A stretch of DNA of 64,000 nucleotides from Flavobacteriaceae bacterium (GCA_030538275.1 JAUNUH010000001.1:124001-188000), one strand, 5' to 3'; shown: positions 1 to 12,490, counted from the stretch's first letter. Program-made: numbers and translations. The notes: a model not told the origin generated them from the sequence alone.

Positions 1-1508
1 GCACCAACCATCAATTGAGATGGTGCACGATTGGTAATTTTGGGAACTATGGCATAGGTACAAGCCCATAATATAAATGCAATAATGCCATACATCGTCA
101 TATGTGAATGCGCAACATTGAAATCGGTGAAATGCCAAATAAAATTGGTAAAACGCATCGCTTGAAAACTTCCCTGAGACGACCCAACAAGATAAAAAGT
201 GACCCCAACTATGAAAAATGGTAATACATAACTTCTCGAAATCTCATGAAAACTACCCCTCATTGTTAATGCAAAATTGGCAGTACCTGCAAAAACAGGT
301 ATAAACATCCCAACACTGTAAATAATGGCCACAGTCTGCAACCACCAAGGTAATGGACTGAACACAAAATGATGCGTACCAATCATGGTGTAGAAAAGCA
401 TTTGAGTCCAGAAGGCTAGAACCCCTAATGAATAGGAATATATGGGCTTGTTGAGCGATGATGGTAAATAATAATATATAAGACCCAATGTAGTCGTCAT
501 AAACCACATGCCCACACCTTGGTGCATATAATATCCTGCAATTACCGTTTCGCCCAAACCATCTTGATAAAAAGGAAGATAGCCAATTATGAGCAAAACC
601 ATAGTCCAAATCATCCCTGCAATTATATACCAATTAGAGATATAGATATCAGACATTTTGCGCCGGGAAACTGTTTTGTAGAAATTTATAAATGTGAGAA
701 AGAGTCCAAGAAAGAAAAATAATGCAGCAGGCCAAATATATTCACGGTATTCACCACCACCATTGTTAATACCTGCCATTAAAAAAAAGTTTCCTAAAAG
801 CACAGCCAGATTAAATGAAATCCAGCTGGCATAAGCTAATTTTTTACTATAAATTTCGGTGTTGGAAGTACGTGAAATAACAAAATATGCTAAGCCTACA
901 ATAGCTTGAGACGACCAGCCCCAAAAAACGGTATTGGTGTGTACAGGACGCAATCTGCCAAAGGATAGCCATGAAATATGATCTAAATCTGCCCAGAAAA
1001 ATTTCATCCCAAGATATTGACCCACCAAGGTTCCAAATAGCAACCAGAAAATAGCACTTCCTATGAACATCAACACAATACGTCGCAGAAAAGGCGAAAC
1101 CTCTAAGTTGACTCGAGAATGTTTTTTTTCATCGACCAACGGAAATCCAGGATCGTTGACCCATTCTTTTACTATACCTTTGCGGTCTTGTACTACCGTC
1201 TGCGCACTGCCAAGCTCTGTGCCTTCCAATTTGTAATCCAATGCCTCTTTACGTGCCTGTAAAATATGATCAATTTCTTCTGTATCCAGCGACATTAGCT
1301 CTTTGGCGAGAATGGATTTATCCTTGAGTTCCTTCTTGATCCGGTTTTTTTCGACATAACCAAATACCCTCTGCGTCAAAATCAATACAGCAATCACCAA
1401 TACAAATAGTATTAAAAACATGGTACCTAGAACGCCAGGATTGGTAAACCAATTACTCGTGTCGGTACTTTGTAGAAAAATGCTTATATAAAAAGAGTGT
1501 GAGTTCAT
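1..1508 (-). CDS. cbb3-type heme-copper oxidase subunit I (CcoN-like), partial
   Basis: Catalytic membrane subunit of a terminal oxidase that reduces O2 with electrons from cytochrome c. My translation from the ATG at 1508 stays open to the window edge, so the C-terminus is missing. Visible candidate heme and CuB ligands are H190 (in RPVHTN), H329 (in YYMHQGVGMW), H379-H380 (in GTHHF) and H467/H469 (in VAHSHM). Tyrosines 357 and 359 lie in the helix where cbb3 enzymes carry the cross-linked Tyr. One membrane helix (about residues 21-43) and a charged stretch of roughly 80 residues precede the oxidase core, an extension that canonical CcoN lacks. No subunit II is visible; it may lie beyond the edge. 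A nitric oxide reductase of the same superfamily is less likely because of the Tyr. Confidence 0.85.
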   Translation of the reverse strand, partial: MNSHSFYISIFLQSTDTSNWFTNPGVLGTMFLILFVLVIAVLILTQRVFGYVEKNRIKKELKDKSILAKELMSLDTEEIDHILQARKEALDYKLEGTELGSAQTVVQDRKGIVKEWVNDPGFPLVDEKKHSRVNLEVSPFLRRIVLMFIGSAIFWLLFGTLVGQYLGMKFFWADLDHISWLSFGRLRPVHTNTVFWGWSSQAIVGLAYFVISRTSNTEIYSKKLAYASWISFNLAVLLGNFFLMAGINNGGGEYREYIWPAALFFFLGLFLTFINFYKTVSRRKMSDIYISNWYIIAGMIWTMVLLIIGYLPFYQDGLGETVIAGYYMHQGVGMWFMTTTLGLIYYYLPSSLNKPIYSYSLGVLAFWTQMLFYTMIGTHHFVFSPLPWWLQTVAIIYSVGMFIPVFAGTANFALTMRGSFHEISRSYVLPFFIVGVTFYLVGSSQGSFQAMRFTNFIWHFTDFNVAHSHMTMYGIIAFILWACTYAIVPKITNRAPSQLMVG

Positions 1509-1814
1509 ACGAAAAATGGCTTTTTTATTTTCTAAATATGGAGCTAATGTAATCTAAAATTTTATTTAAGACAAAAATATCATAAATTAATTTTAAAAAA
1601 AGTTTCCAAATTTCATCTCATTTTATTCAAGAAATTGCCTGCAAGTAATAGGTTTTTAATGATTTAAGTCATAAAAATTCAAACAGAATTTCGCTTAAAA
1701 TAATTTTTTACTCATGAAATGCTGCCAAGGAAAATTAATTTCATACTTTTAAAACAGAAAAGTATATATAGATTAGACCTTTAATTTAATTCATACATTG
1801 AAATTCAAAAAAAA
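1509..1814. other. AT-rich divergent intergenic region
   Basis: This 306-bp stretch separates the leftward oxidase gene from the rightward amidohydrolase gene and must hold both promoters. I see long A and T runs but no convincing ORF, terminator or repeat. No clear TAnnTTTG box stands out close to either start. Confidence 0.5.
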
Positions 1815-2960
1815 ATGGACCTCATATCTCTTCGCCGCAAATTCCACCAAATTCCAGAAATAGGATATCAAGAATTCAAAACATCTGAACTTATTTGTCA
1901 AACGCTCAAACAATTAGATATTCCTTTTCAGAGAGGATTAGCCAAAGGCACGGGAGTTCTGGCAGAATTACACAAAGGAGAAGGAAAAACCATTTTGCTG
2001 CGTGCAGATATCGATGCATTGCCAATGCAGGAATTAACCGGCTTGGATTTTTCTTCAACCCACCCCGGAATCATGCATTCCTGTGGTCATGATATGCATA
2101 CAAGTATGTTATTGGGTGCTATTCATTTATTAAAGTCAAAAGATTTCAAAGGAAAAGTAAAATGTATTTTTCAACCTTCAGAAGAAGGAACCAATGGGGA
2201 TGCAGAAAATAAATCTGGTGGACAACGCGTGGTAGAGGAGGGGATACTCGATGATGTAGATGCAGCCATAGCATTACATGTAAACCCATTGGCACCGGCA
2301 GGAATGTTGCATTTTACATCGGGAACGGCATTAGCAAATGCAGCCAATTTTGAAATAGAAATTATAGGAAAATCTGGTCATGCCGGCGCTGCTCCACATC
2401 TGTCCAAGGACGCAATTCTTGCCGGTTCTGCACTGGTTCAAAACCTGCAAAGTATTGTTTCTCGTAATATTTCGCCGCTACATGCTGGGGTGGTGTCTAT
2501 TACCGAATTTCATGCAGGAACAGCACCCAATGTTATTGCAGGACAAGCCAGACTTACTGGTACCATACGTGCACTTACCGATGAAGATTTTGCTTTGATT
2601 AAAAATAAATTACAACAAATAATAGACGGAATTTCTCTAGCTTACACGGTTGAAATCCAGCTTCAAATCAAATCATTTTATCCTTCGGTAATTAATGATG
2701 ATGCCTTATTACAAAAACTCCATCCCGTAGCAGATAACGTTTTTCAATTGGGGATTCATCCCATTCCTCCCACGATGGGCGCAGAAGACTTTGCTTTTTA
2801 TGCCAGAAAAGTTCCTTCGGCATTCTATTTTATAGGTGCCATGAGCGAACAAATGGGCGAATTCTTTTTACACCATCCACAAGTAATTTTCGATGAAAAA
2901 TGCCTGCCATTAGGTGCTGAATTTTTGGCAGAAGCCGCAGTACATTTATTACAAAACTGA
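1815..2960 (+). CDS. M20 family amidohydrolase (N-acyl amino acid hydrolase type)
   Basis: Zinc-dependent hydrolase of the M20D type, a family that cleaves N-acyl, hippuryl or aminobenzoyl-glutamate amides of amino acids in the cytoplasm. The RADIDALPMQE motif (residues 63-73) and HSCGHDMH (88-95) supply the usual metal and catalytic positions, with C90 and H92 as likely ligands. A QPSEEG motif follows in the mid-region and a late HHP motif near the C-terminus. The length of 381 aa is normal. The insert GTNGDAENKSGG after the EE pair is slightly longer than I expect. No signal peptide. It stands alone, 69 bp before the next gene. The substrate cannot be told from sequence. Confidence 0.9.
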   Translation: MDLISLRRKFHQIPEIGYQEFKTSELICQTLKQLDIPFQRGLAKGTGVLAELHKGEGKTILLRADIDALPMQELTGLDFSSTHPGIMHSCGHDMHTSMLLGAIHLLKSKDFKGKVKCIFQPSEEGTNGDAENKSGGQRVVEEGILDDVDAAIALHVNPLAPAGMLHFTSGTALANAANFEIEIIGKSGHAGAAPHLSKDAILAGSALVQNLQSIVSRNISPLHAGVVSITEFHAGTAPNVIAGQARLTGTIRALTDEDFALIKNKLQQIIDGISLAYTVEIQLQIKSFYPSVINDDALLQKLHPVADNVFQLGIHPIPPTMGAEDFAFYARKVPSAFYFIGAMSEQMGEFFLHHPQVIFDEKCLPLGAEFLAEAAVHLLQN

Positions 2961-3029
2961 AAATTAAATGGAGATTTTTCTAGTAAAAACGTGTAATAAT
3001 CAGATGTTTTCAAATTTTCAACGATAAAT

Positions 3030-3566
3030 ATGAGTATAATTGCAATTGTTTTAATTTTTATTTCGCAAATTACTTTGGCAGGTGAAATGAAATTCACCAC
3101 AAATTCAAATTCTCTTTCAACCAAAGATTCTTTACGAATTTCGGCCAAAATTGTAGGAATTACAGATGGAGATTCTGTAGATGCATTGTACAACGGAGAA
3201 TTGTTATTGAAAATTCGTCTGGCACATATCGATGCACCAGAAAAACGTGGAAATCAGCCTTTTTGGCAAAAATCTAAACAAAAATTATCAGATTTATGTT
3301 TTGGTCAAATCGTAATTCTCACGGCCAAATTAAATAAAAATGGAACTTTTGAAAGTGATCGGAATGGAAGAATGATTGCAACCATTTACAATCAAAACCA
3401 AGAAAATGTAAATATGCAAATGGTAAAATCTGGTATGGCATGGCATTTCAAAAAATATTCCGCAGACAGTAGATATCACAAACTCGAGCAGCAAGCCCGC
3501 CAATCTAAATTAGGGATTTGGAGCGACAAAAATCCCATCCCTCCACATGATTTCCGAAACCCATAA
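3030..3566 (+). CDS. Thermonuclease-like (SNase) secreted protein
   Basis: 178 aa with a hydrophobic N-terminal segment (about residues 1-17) that looks like a signal peptide or anchor, followed by one staphylococcal-nuclease domain. The family cuts DNA and RNA with Ca2+. Motifs include IVGITDGDSVD, IRLAHIDAPEK (first catalytic Arg and a Glu), SDRNGRMIATIY (second Arg) and the late MVKSGMAWHFKKY block. All three residues expected for catalysis appear present. It probably acts outside the cytoplasm, in nucleotide scavenging or degradation of extracellular DNA. The gene is short but complete. Confidence 0.88.
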   Translation: MSIIAIVLIFISQITLAGEMKFTTNSNSLSTKDSLRISAKIVGITDGDSVDALYNGELLLKIRLAHIDAPEKRGNQPFWQKSKQKLSDLCFGQIVILTAKLNKNGTFESDRNGRMIATIYNQNQENVNMQMVKSGMAWHFKKYSADSRYHKLEQQARQSKLGIWSDKNPIPPHDFRNP

Positions 3567-3653
3567 AATAGCTTGAGATTCCTCAAAAATTTTATGATTT
3601 TCCAATTTCTGCATTATTTTTGATTCAATATTCGTTTATAAACAATTCATATC

Positions 3654-4526
3654 ATGAAATATTTTCAATCCTCAATAGTTCTATTCCTCCTGTTATTCTT
3701 CTTTTCTTGTAATTCAGATGATCATATTGATATTTCACAAGCATCAGATTTACAAGCTTATGTCATTAGAAATGAATCCTACGGAGCTCATAATCAGCAA
3801 AATATGGATGTTTACCTTCCTGCAGGTCGCAGTATGCATCGTACCCCAGTGATGCTGGTGATACATGGCGGCGGCTGGACAGGTGGCGACAAGGCAGATA
3901 TGACACCTTTGGTCAACGTTTTATCACAAAGATTTCCAGATATGGCCATCCTAAACGTAAATTATGTTCTTGGAACTGAGAATCATTATGCTTTTCCCAA
4001 TCAATTTTATGATATGAATCTCATTATGAACCATATACGAGATCACAGCCAAGAGTGGCAAATTTCTTCAAACTACTTTTTATTAGGTGTTAGCGCAGGC
4101 GCACATATTGCCTCCTTGTACAGTTATTCTCAAAATTTACCTCAAATTACTGGCATTTGCAATATCGTAGGCCCTGTGGATTTTACCGACCCATATTATG
4201 CGCAAAATCCTCTATATCAAGGATTACTGAATTTTCTTATCGACCCAAATTCCATTCCAAATGACGTGAGCCCTTCCGTTTATATCAGTCCTGTAACCCA
4301 TGCGCACATAGGCCGTACGCCCACCATTTCCTTTTTTGGAGATGCAGATCCATTGGTCCCCATTAGCCAAAAAGAAAGACTCGAAGCCGCACTTGCTCAG
4401 CACAATATCCTGCATCATTCTTATAGTTATCATGGCGACCACAGCGGAATCGCCAATGCCCAAAACTTTCCCGTTTTTCTCGATAGATTAGAAGATTTTA
4501 TCAACCATCTCGATATACTGCCTTAG
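3654..4526 (+). CDS. Alpha/beta-hydrolase lipoprotein (esterase, BD-FAE-like)
   Basis: 290 aa. The N-terminus is a lipoprotein signal peptide ending at Cys19, so the protein is probably membrane anchored and faces the periplasm or surface. The esterase fold shows the oxyanion motif HGGGW (71-75), the nucleophile elbow GVSAG with Ser147, an acid in GDADPLVP and a late His in HGDHSG, giving a full Ser-Asp-His triad. Proteins of this type hydrolyse carboxylic esters, for example feruloyl or acetyl esters on polysaccharides, or small lipids. The substrate is not predictable here. The gene converges on bshA across a hairpin repeat element. Confidence 0.85.
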   Translation: MKYFQSSIVLFLLLFFFSCNSDDHIDISQASDLQAYVIRNESYGAHNQQNMDVYLPAGRSMHRTPVMLVIHGGGWTGGDKADMTPLVNVLSQRFPDMAILNVNYVLGTENHYAFPNQFYDMNLIMNHIRDHSQEWQISSNYFLLGVSAGAHIASLYSYSQNLPQITGICNIVGPVDFTDPYYAQNPLYQGLLNFLIDPNSIPNDVSPSVYISPVTHAHIGRTPTISFFGDADPLVPISQKERLEAALAQHNILHHSYSYHGDHSGIANAQNFPVFLDRLEDFINHLDILP

Positions 4527-4540
4527 AATTTTTTTGGAGC

Positions 4541-4690
4541 TATTTCCCGCTTTACGCTATATCCCAGCCTTTGTATGCTTAGAAAATCCGGCGTACAGGG
4601 ATTTCCATTTCATTCCAATCCTGTACACCGCATTTTCTTGACGCATACAAAGACTGTGATGCCGCTACAATCGGGGCTAAATACAGCCGC
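4541..4690. repeat. Intergenic nested-hairpin repeat, copy 1
   Basis: The outer stem CTTTGTATGC (4569-4578) pairs perfectly with GCATACAAAG (4643-4652). The inner stem GTACAGGGATT (4593-4603) pairs with AATCCTGTAC (4617-4626) with a one-base bulge. The flank words GCTTTACGCTATATC and GATGCCGCTACAATC recur in copy 3. It lies between two convergent genes, where it could also act as a terminator. Confidence 0.85.
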
Positions 4691-4775
4691 CCATCAAATC
4701 TTTAAATGAAATGGTTTACTTAAATTAAAAATTTACATATCCACATGTAAATCAGTAATTTACATAATCAAGAAA

Positions 4776-5903
4776 TTATATCTCCTTCTTGCTCAATTCA
4801 GAATACAAGCTTTCGTACATAGGAAGAATATTTTCCAAACTAAAATTCAGAGAATGTCGATAGGCATTTTCTTTAAATTGTTTTAATTTTTCTTCATTTG
4901 ACAACAAATCAATCGCAGCAGACGCCATTTCCTCCACCGCTCCAATAGGTTTTACATATCCAGAAAAATTATCCAAATTCACCTCCGGAATTCCGCCCGC
5001 ATTGGAGCTAATCACAGGAACACCTGCAGCCATTGCTTCCAATGCTGCCAATCCAAAACTCTCTTGTTGTGAGGGTAACAAAAACAAATCTGCAATTTTC
5101 AAAATCGAATACAAGTTTTTTACCTTTCCTACATAGCGTACTTTATCTTCAATACCAAACTCCTGAATCAGATTTTGTGCTTTTTGCCATTCAGGACCTT
5201 CGCCCACAATCACCAATCGAGAATCAACCTTTTGCTGTATGGAATTAAAAATACGAATCACATCTGGCACGCGTTTCACCTTGCGCAAATTAGACACATG
5301 TATCACAATTTTTTCATTCGATTCTGCAAAAAACTTCCTTACGCAATCACCTTCAATAGAAAACAAGTCTGTGTCTATGAAATTGGGAATCACCTTAATA
5401 TCCTTGCGAATATTGAAAACCTTGTAGGTCTCTTCCTTCAAACTCTCAGATACCGTGGTCACTACATCCGATTGATTGATGCTGAATTCTACCGCAGATT
5501 TGTACACAGGATGCTTGCCCACTAGCGTGATATCGGTGCCATGCAAAGTGGTAATCACAGGCAAATCTATATTTCTTTCTTTCAAAATCTGACGCGCAAT
5601 ATAGGCAGCATACGCATGCGGAATGGCATAATGTACATGTATCACATCCAATCCATAACGCTCGGCAATATCTACCATCAATGTGCTTAATGCCAACGAA
5701 TAGGGCTGATAATGAAATAATTCATACTCTTGGATATTTACTTGATGAAAGGTGATATTGGCAAGGGTAACATCCAGTCGCGCTGGCAAACTATAACTTA
5801 TGAAATGAACATGATGACCTTTTTTGGCCATTTCCATTCCCAACTCTGTGGCTACAATCCCAGAACCACCATAGGTGGGATAACATACAATACCTATATT
5901 CAT
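4776..5903 (-). CDS. bshA: N-acetyl-alpha-D-glucosaminyl L-malate synthase
   Basis: First enzyme of bacillithiol synthesis: a GT4 glycosyltransferase that joins GlcNAc from UDP-GlcNAc to L-malate. I take the ATG at 5903 because the product then begins MNIGIVCYPTYGGSG, as family members do. An upstream ATG at 5942 adds 13 unlikely residues and overlaps the preceding gene. The N-terminal domain has the glycine-rich start and the DVIHVHYAIPHA block. The C-terminal domain has IHVSNLRKVKR and the nucleotide-sugar motif PSQQESFGLAALEAMAAGVPV. The length of 375 aa is typical. It follows the GH3/beta-lactamase-fold gene by 35 bp and is probably co-transcribed with it. Confidence 0.95.
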   Translation of the reverse strand: MNIGIVCYPTYGGSGIVATELGMEMAKKGHHVHFISYSLPARLDVTLANITFHQVNIQEYELFHYQPYSLALSTLMVDIAERYGLDVIHVHYAIPHAYAAYIARQILKERNIDLPVITTLHGTDITLVGKHPVYKSAVEFSINQSDVVTTVSESLKEETYKVFNIRKDIKVIPNFIDTDLFSIEGDCVRKFFAESNEKIVIHVSNLRKVKRVPDVIRIFNSIQQKVDSRLVIVGEGPEWQKAQNLIQEFGIEDKVRYVGKVKNLYSILKIADLFLLPSQQESFGLAALEAMAAGVPVISSNAGGIPEVNLDNFSGYVKPIGAVEEMASAAIDLLSNEEKLKQFKENAYRHSLNFSLENILPMYESLYSELSKKEI

Positions 5904-5938
5904 AATGTTTAAATCAGATTTTTGTGAAATATTAATTT

Positions 5939-8830
5939 TCAAAGCGCTTCATAAATGCGTTGGTGAATCTTTTCACGAATTTCATTCTGAATCAATTTGC
6001 GATTGTCTGAAGTGGGATAAACCCTATTCGATAAAAATACATAAACCAAATTGTACTCGGGATCAGCCCAAACCAAAGTTCCTGTAAAACCCGAATGACC
6101 ATAACTCGAACTCGAAACGCCAGAATAGGCAGGTCCGTTTGTACCCAATTGCTTATCAAATCCCAACCCGCGTCTATTGCCCTGATTTCGGTATTGATAA
6201 GAAGTAAATTCCTTGATTACACTTTCTGTAAGATATTTGCGACCGCCATAAACGCCATTATTCAAAAACATCTGCATCATTTTTGCCAAATCATTCGAGT
6301 TTGAAAAAATCCCAGCATGCCCAGCAACGCCTCCCAACATGGCAGCACCCTGATCATGAACATATCCTTGAATCTGTTGTTTTCTGAAAACTAGGTCATT
6401 TTCGGTTGGTACAATTTGTTCCAACTCAAACTTTTTCAAAGGATTATAAGTCGTATAATTCATTCCCAATGGCTCAAAAAAAGATTTATCTAATTGATAA
6501 TCAAGTGACTGATAAGTGTTCCGCTCCAAATAATCCTGAAATAGATAATAGCCCAAATCACTATATCGATAGCGACGTGCTACACTTTCTTTCAAAAAAA
6601 TCTTGTTCATCATAGAATCTCTGTAGGCATTACGGATAAAAAGATTCTTGGCAACTTCGGTCTCAAAACCCATTTTTTTTTCGGTAGAATAATATCCAGG
6701 TTTATAGTTCATTGTCACGCTGTCAATCGTTTCTTTATAAAATGGAATCCAAGGATAAAATCCAGCTTGATGTGCTAGAATTTCACGCAAACTTACTTGA
6801 TTTTTATCGCTGAAAATGGCACGTGGAATAAAATGACGCAAGGGTTCGTCCAGCGAAAAATAATTCTTTTCTATACGACTCATCAACAAGGGCATCGTAC
6901 TCACAATTTTGGTCACAGATGCTACATCGTACAAATGATTCCAAGCCACTTTGTCTTTTTTATCATAAGTGAAATAACCAAAAGATTTATCATAAACCAC
7001 CTTGCCATTACGCGCAACTAGAATTTGCATTCCTGGAGTTGCTTTGATTTCCATGGCCCATTCGGCAAGCTCATCGATACGATTCAGTTTTTCTGATTTC
7101 ATTCCCGCATTTTCTGGTAAGGTATAGCCCAAGCGGTGCGTAATTACTGTCTCTAAACAAGTTCCATAGGTGTAATTTTCATTCAAAGTTACAGGTAGTT
7201 TCCCTTTAAAAGGTATGGCGCCAAAAATCAATTGTGGAACACTGCGCATGGCATCAGTATGATTTTGATATGCAACAATCGTCGCTTTTACCAGTTGGTC
7301 ATCAAAGTTCAATAAAGCATAAGGACTACCAAAAATTGTAAGAATTACCTTCGTTTTCTGACTGAATTGGCGAATGAGATCTTGTGATTTTTGTGAAATT
7401 TTATAAGATTTATAGGGTGTAGAATTGTCCTTGTGAATTGAAATAAAAACGTAATCATATCGTTCCAAATCATCTATCGTAAAACTTTTTGATAAATCTA
7501 TTCTGTCAACTTGCGTATATTTATTCAAATAGGTAAAAAATTCTTCCTTTTCACCTTCTTCGAGCCCCATCCAGCCAAATCTGGATTTGTGCACATCAAT
7601 TATGGGCAAAATGTGATTTTCATTTTTCAATAAGGTTGTAGCCTCTTCAAAAATTCTTGCCGTCACTGCCAAGCTTTGCGCGTCGTTTAATTCTTTGTGT
7701 ACACCATCAACCGCCAGTTTCGGAAGCCGATTTAATCCCGCAAAATACTTGGCCATGAGAATTTTCTTCACGCTTTCCTCTAATCTGCTCTCCAGAATTT
7801 TTCCTGATTCCAGGCCTTCTTTTATCTTGGCTTTTCCTGTTGCTACAGCCTGAGAAAACAACAAAATATCATTTCCAGCTTCAAATGCCATATAATCTGT
7901 CATTCCATTCGGAAAATTTTTTGTAACTCCATCCATATTCAATGCATCGGTTACAATCAATCCTTTGAAGCCCATTTCCTCTTTTAACAAACGGGTAATA
8001 ATGTTATGTGAAAGAGAAGCAGGAATTTTGGCATCCGGTTCCAATGCAGGCACGGCCAAATGTGCCACCATAATTCCCGTAATTCCTTTTGCAATCAAAT
8101 CCCGAAAAGGTTTCAACTCAACCGAATCCAATCTGGCACGATCGTGTGGAATAGATGGCAAGGTCTTATGCGAATCCTGGTCTGTATCTCCATGACCGGG
8201 AAAATGTTTGGCAGAAGTCAATATTCCGTTGCGTTGCATGCCTTCGGCATAGGCCCAAGCTTTTCCCGCAATATTTTCAGCATCAGATCCATAAGCCCTG
8301 TTTCCAATAATGGGATTTTGTGGATTCACATTCACATCAGCCACCGGCGCAAAATTAAAATGAATGCCAGTTCGCTTCAAATGAGCACTCACACGCTCGC
8401 CCATTTGCGTCAATAGCGGATTCTCGGTAAGCGCAGCTGTAGTCATAGCCCATGGAAACCTATTCGAATTCTTCAAACGCATAGAAACATCCCATTCCGC
8501 ATCCATACCCATCAACAATGGAACTTTTGCCAATTTCTGATATTCATTCACCAATTCAATTTGCCGAATTGCATCATCTTGCATGAAAATTAAACCTCCA
8601 ATACGTTCATTTTCAATTAGTTTTCTTATTTCTGCCTCATGCGCAGCCCCTTTGTTAGAATAGGCAGCCACCATAAAAAGTTGCCCGATTTTATCGTCCA
8701 GCGACATAGAATTATATACATCGTTCACCCATTTTATCTGTTGTTCATTCTTATACAAAGGATCGGCTGTAAACTGTGCCGACGAAGAAATACTCACAAA
8801 AAATAAGACAATTAAGACAAATTTATTCAT
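5939..8830 (-). CDS. GH3 beta-N-acetylglucosaminidase fused to a beta-lactamase-fold serine hydrolase
   Basis: 963 aa with a signal peptide (about 1-19). Residues about 30-370 form a GH3 domain of NagZ type, with KHFPGHGDTDQDSH (208-221) holding the catalytic His loop and VTDALNMDGV holding the Asp nucleophile. A GH3 C-terminal domain follows. From about residue 595 a class C beta-lactamase or esterase domain shows S638-V-T-K641, a YSD motif in place of YxN, and HSGFTGT near the end. It probably trims cell-wall GlcNAc-containing fragments or peptidoglycan in the periplasm; the second domain may be a peptidase or esterase rather than a lactamase. bshA lies immediately downstream. Confidence 0.9.
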   Translation of the reverse strand: MNKFVLIVLFFVSISSSAQFTADPLYKNEQQIKWVNDVYNSMSLDDKIGQLFMVAAYSNKGAAHEAEIRKLIENERIGGLIFMQDDAIRQIELVNEYQKLAKVPLLMGMDAEWDVSMRLKNSNRFPWAMTTAALTENPLLTQMGERVSAHLKRTGIHFNFAPVADVNVNPQNPIIGNRAYGSDAENIAGKAWAYAEGMQRNGILTSAKHFPGHGDTDQDSHKTLPSIPHDRARLDSVELKPFRDLIAKGITGIMVAHLAVPALEPDAKIPASLSHNIITRLLKEEMGFKGLIVTDALNMDGVTKNFPNGMTDYMAFEAGNDILLFSQAVATGKAKIKEGLESGKILESRLEESVKKILMAKYFAGLNRLPKLAVDGVHKELNDAQSLAVTARIFEEATTLLKNENHILPIIDVHKSRFGWMGLEEGEKEEFFTYLNKYTQVDRIDLSKSFTIDDLERYDYVFISIHKDNSTPYKSYKISQKSQDLIRQFSQKTKVILTIFGSPYALLNFDDQLVKATIVAYQNHTDAMRSVPQLIFGAIPFKGKLPVTLNENYTYGTCLETVITHRLGYTLPENAGMKSEKLNRIDELAEWAMEIKATPGMQILVARNGKVVYDKSFGYFTYDKKDKVAWNHLYDVASVTKIVSTMPLLMSRIEKNYFSLDEPLRHFIPRAIFSDKNQVSLREILAHQAGFYPWIPFYKETIDSVTMNYKPGYYSTEKKMGFETEVAKNLFIRNAYRDSMMNKIFLKESVARRYRYSDLGYYLFQDYLERNTYQSLDYQLDKSFFEPLGMNYTTYNPLKKFELEQIVPTENDLVFRKQQIQGYVHDQGAAMLGGVAGHAGIFSNSNDLAKMMQMFLNNGVYGGRKYLTESVIKEFTSYQYRNQGNRRGLGFDKQLGTNGPAYSGVSSSSYGHSGFTGTLVWADPEYNLVYVFLSNRVYPTSDNRKLIQNEIREKIHQRIYEAL

Positions 8831-8856
8831 GTAAAAAATTTCGAAAACTTAATAAG

Positions 8857-8864
8857 CAAAAATA
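8857..8864 (-). promoter_or_regulatory. Putative -7 box upstream of the GH3 fusion gene
   Basis: Read on the minus strand, TATTTTTG matches the Bacteroidota -7 consensus TAnnTTTG and lies about 27 bp before the ATG at 8830. No good -33 TTTG is visible at 19 bp spacing, so confidence is modest. Confidence 0.4.
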
Positions 8865-8924
8865 AGCATAAACCTTCAATTTTGTTGCCTACAAACCATA
8901 GCATTTAATGATTTAATTATTTTT

Positions 8925-9075
8925 TGGGCGGCATTTCCGGCTGTCACTCCTAGTCCGCATGCGCAGGCATACAAAAAATCCACATACAGGGATTTCCATT
9001 CTTCCAATCCTGTATGTGGTTTTTTGTCAATGCCTACGCATTTACGGGCTATCCGTTCCATCCGGGCCGCGTTAC
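8925..9075. repeat. Intergenic nested-hairpin repeat, copy 2
   Basis: The inner stem CCACATACAGGGATT (8980-8994) pairs with AATCCTGTATGTGG (9006-9019) with one bulged G, as in copy 1. It extends through an A6/T6 pairing. The outer stem GCGCAGGCAT (8961-8970) pairs with ATGCCTACGC (9030-9039) with one mismatch. The core CAGGGATTTCCATT is shared with the other copies, while the flanking words have diverged. The element occupies most of the 327-bp gap 8831-9157; I see nothing else there apart from a possible promoter box. Confidence 0.8.
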
Positions 9076-9157
9076 CCATCTATTTCCTCATATTAAATTC
9101 AAATTATTCCATCCAATTTGATTTAAAGTAAAAAGAACAACAAAATTTCAACAAATA

Positions 9158-9801
9158 TTACAAACAATTATCCAGAATAATATTCTTGTAATTGATCGAT
9201 TTGGATGTTTCTTTAGCTATTTCAAAAGCTTCAAATCCTTTCATGGTCAATACCCCACGAATACTAATTTCTATATTATCCATAATCGTTCGATCATAAT
9301 TCTCATTTGGATTGAGATAATTTGTACTTAATAAATGAATGTACAAAACCGAAAATAAATGTGCTTGTGATTCTAGATTGAAATCTTCTCTTACAAGACC
9401 TTGGAGACGCCCCTTAGTACAGAATTTTGTAAACATCGCTTTGGCAAGTTCTTGTGCAGAAGCCATTTTTTCATCGAATAATTTTCTATAATAATATTCC
9501 ATCTGGCGCAGGTTGAGACGCTGCTTGTCATACGGGAAATAAGAATTTATAAGACATAATAAAGTAAAAAAAGCTTCTACCGCATTATCTGAATGCTCAC
9601 TCGAAAATTTAAAAAAATGGTTGTATTTATCCAAAACATGGTCAAAAGACAATCCCACAATCTCTTTCTTGGACGAAAACATATTATAAATCGTCTTTTT
9701 AGACATGGAAAATTCCCTGCCTATTTCGTCCACTGTAAGCGTTTTAAAACCCCGCTCCACAAAAAACGGGGTTACTTTTTTTATAAACTCATTTTTCTCC
9801 A

Positions 9802-9802
<1 letters not shown>
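9158..9802 (-). CDS. TetR/AcrR family transcriptional regulator
   Basis: 214 aa. The N-terminal 45 residues form a TetR helix-turn-helix, with FFVERGFKTLTVDEIGREF followed by SKKTIYNMFSSKKEIV as the recognition part. The rest is the helical ligand and dimerisation domain, where no ligand can be named. Its start codon overlaps the stop of the isocitrate dehydrogenase gene (TAATG at 9800-9804), so the two are translationally coupled. It may respond to a metabolite linked to that enzyme or control unlinked genes. Confidence 0.9.

Positions 9803-12490
<2,688 letters not shown>

Noticed and set aside
253..633. 126-codon minus-strand ORF in the oxidase region
   Set aside because: It lies out of frame inside the oxidase gene, whose own frame reads through with all heme and copper ligands.
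8876..9079. 67-codon ORF on the minus strand
   Set aside because: It is encoded by the hairpin repeat copy 2 and has no protein-like pattern; such frames arise from palindromic repeats.
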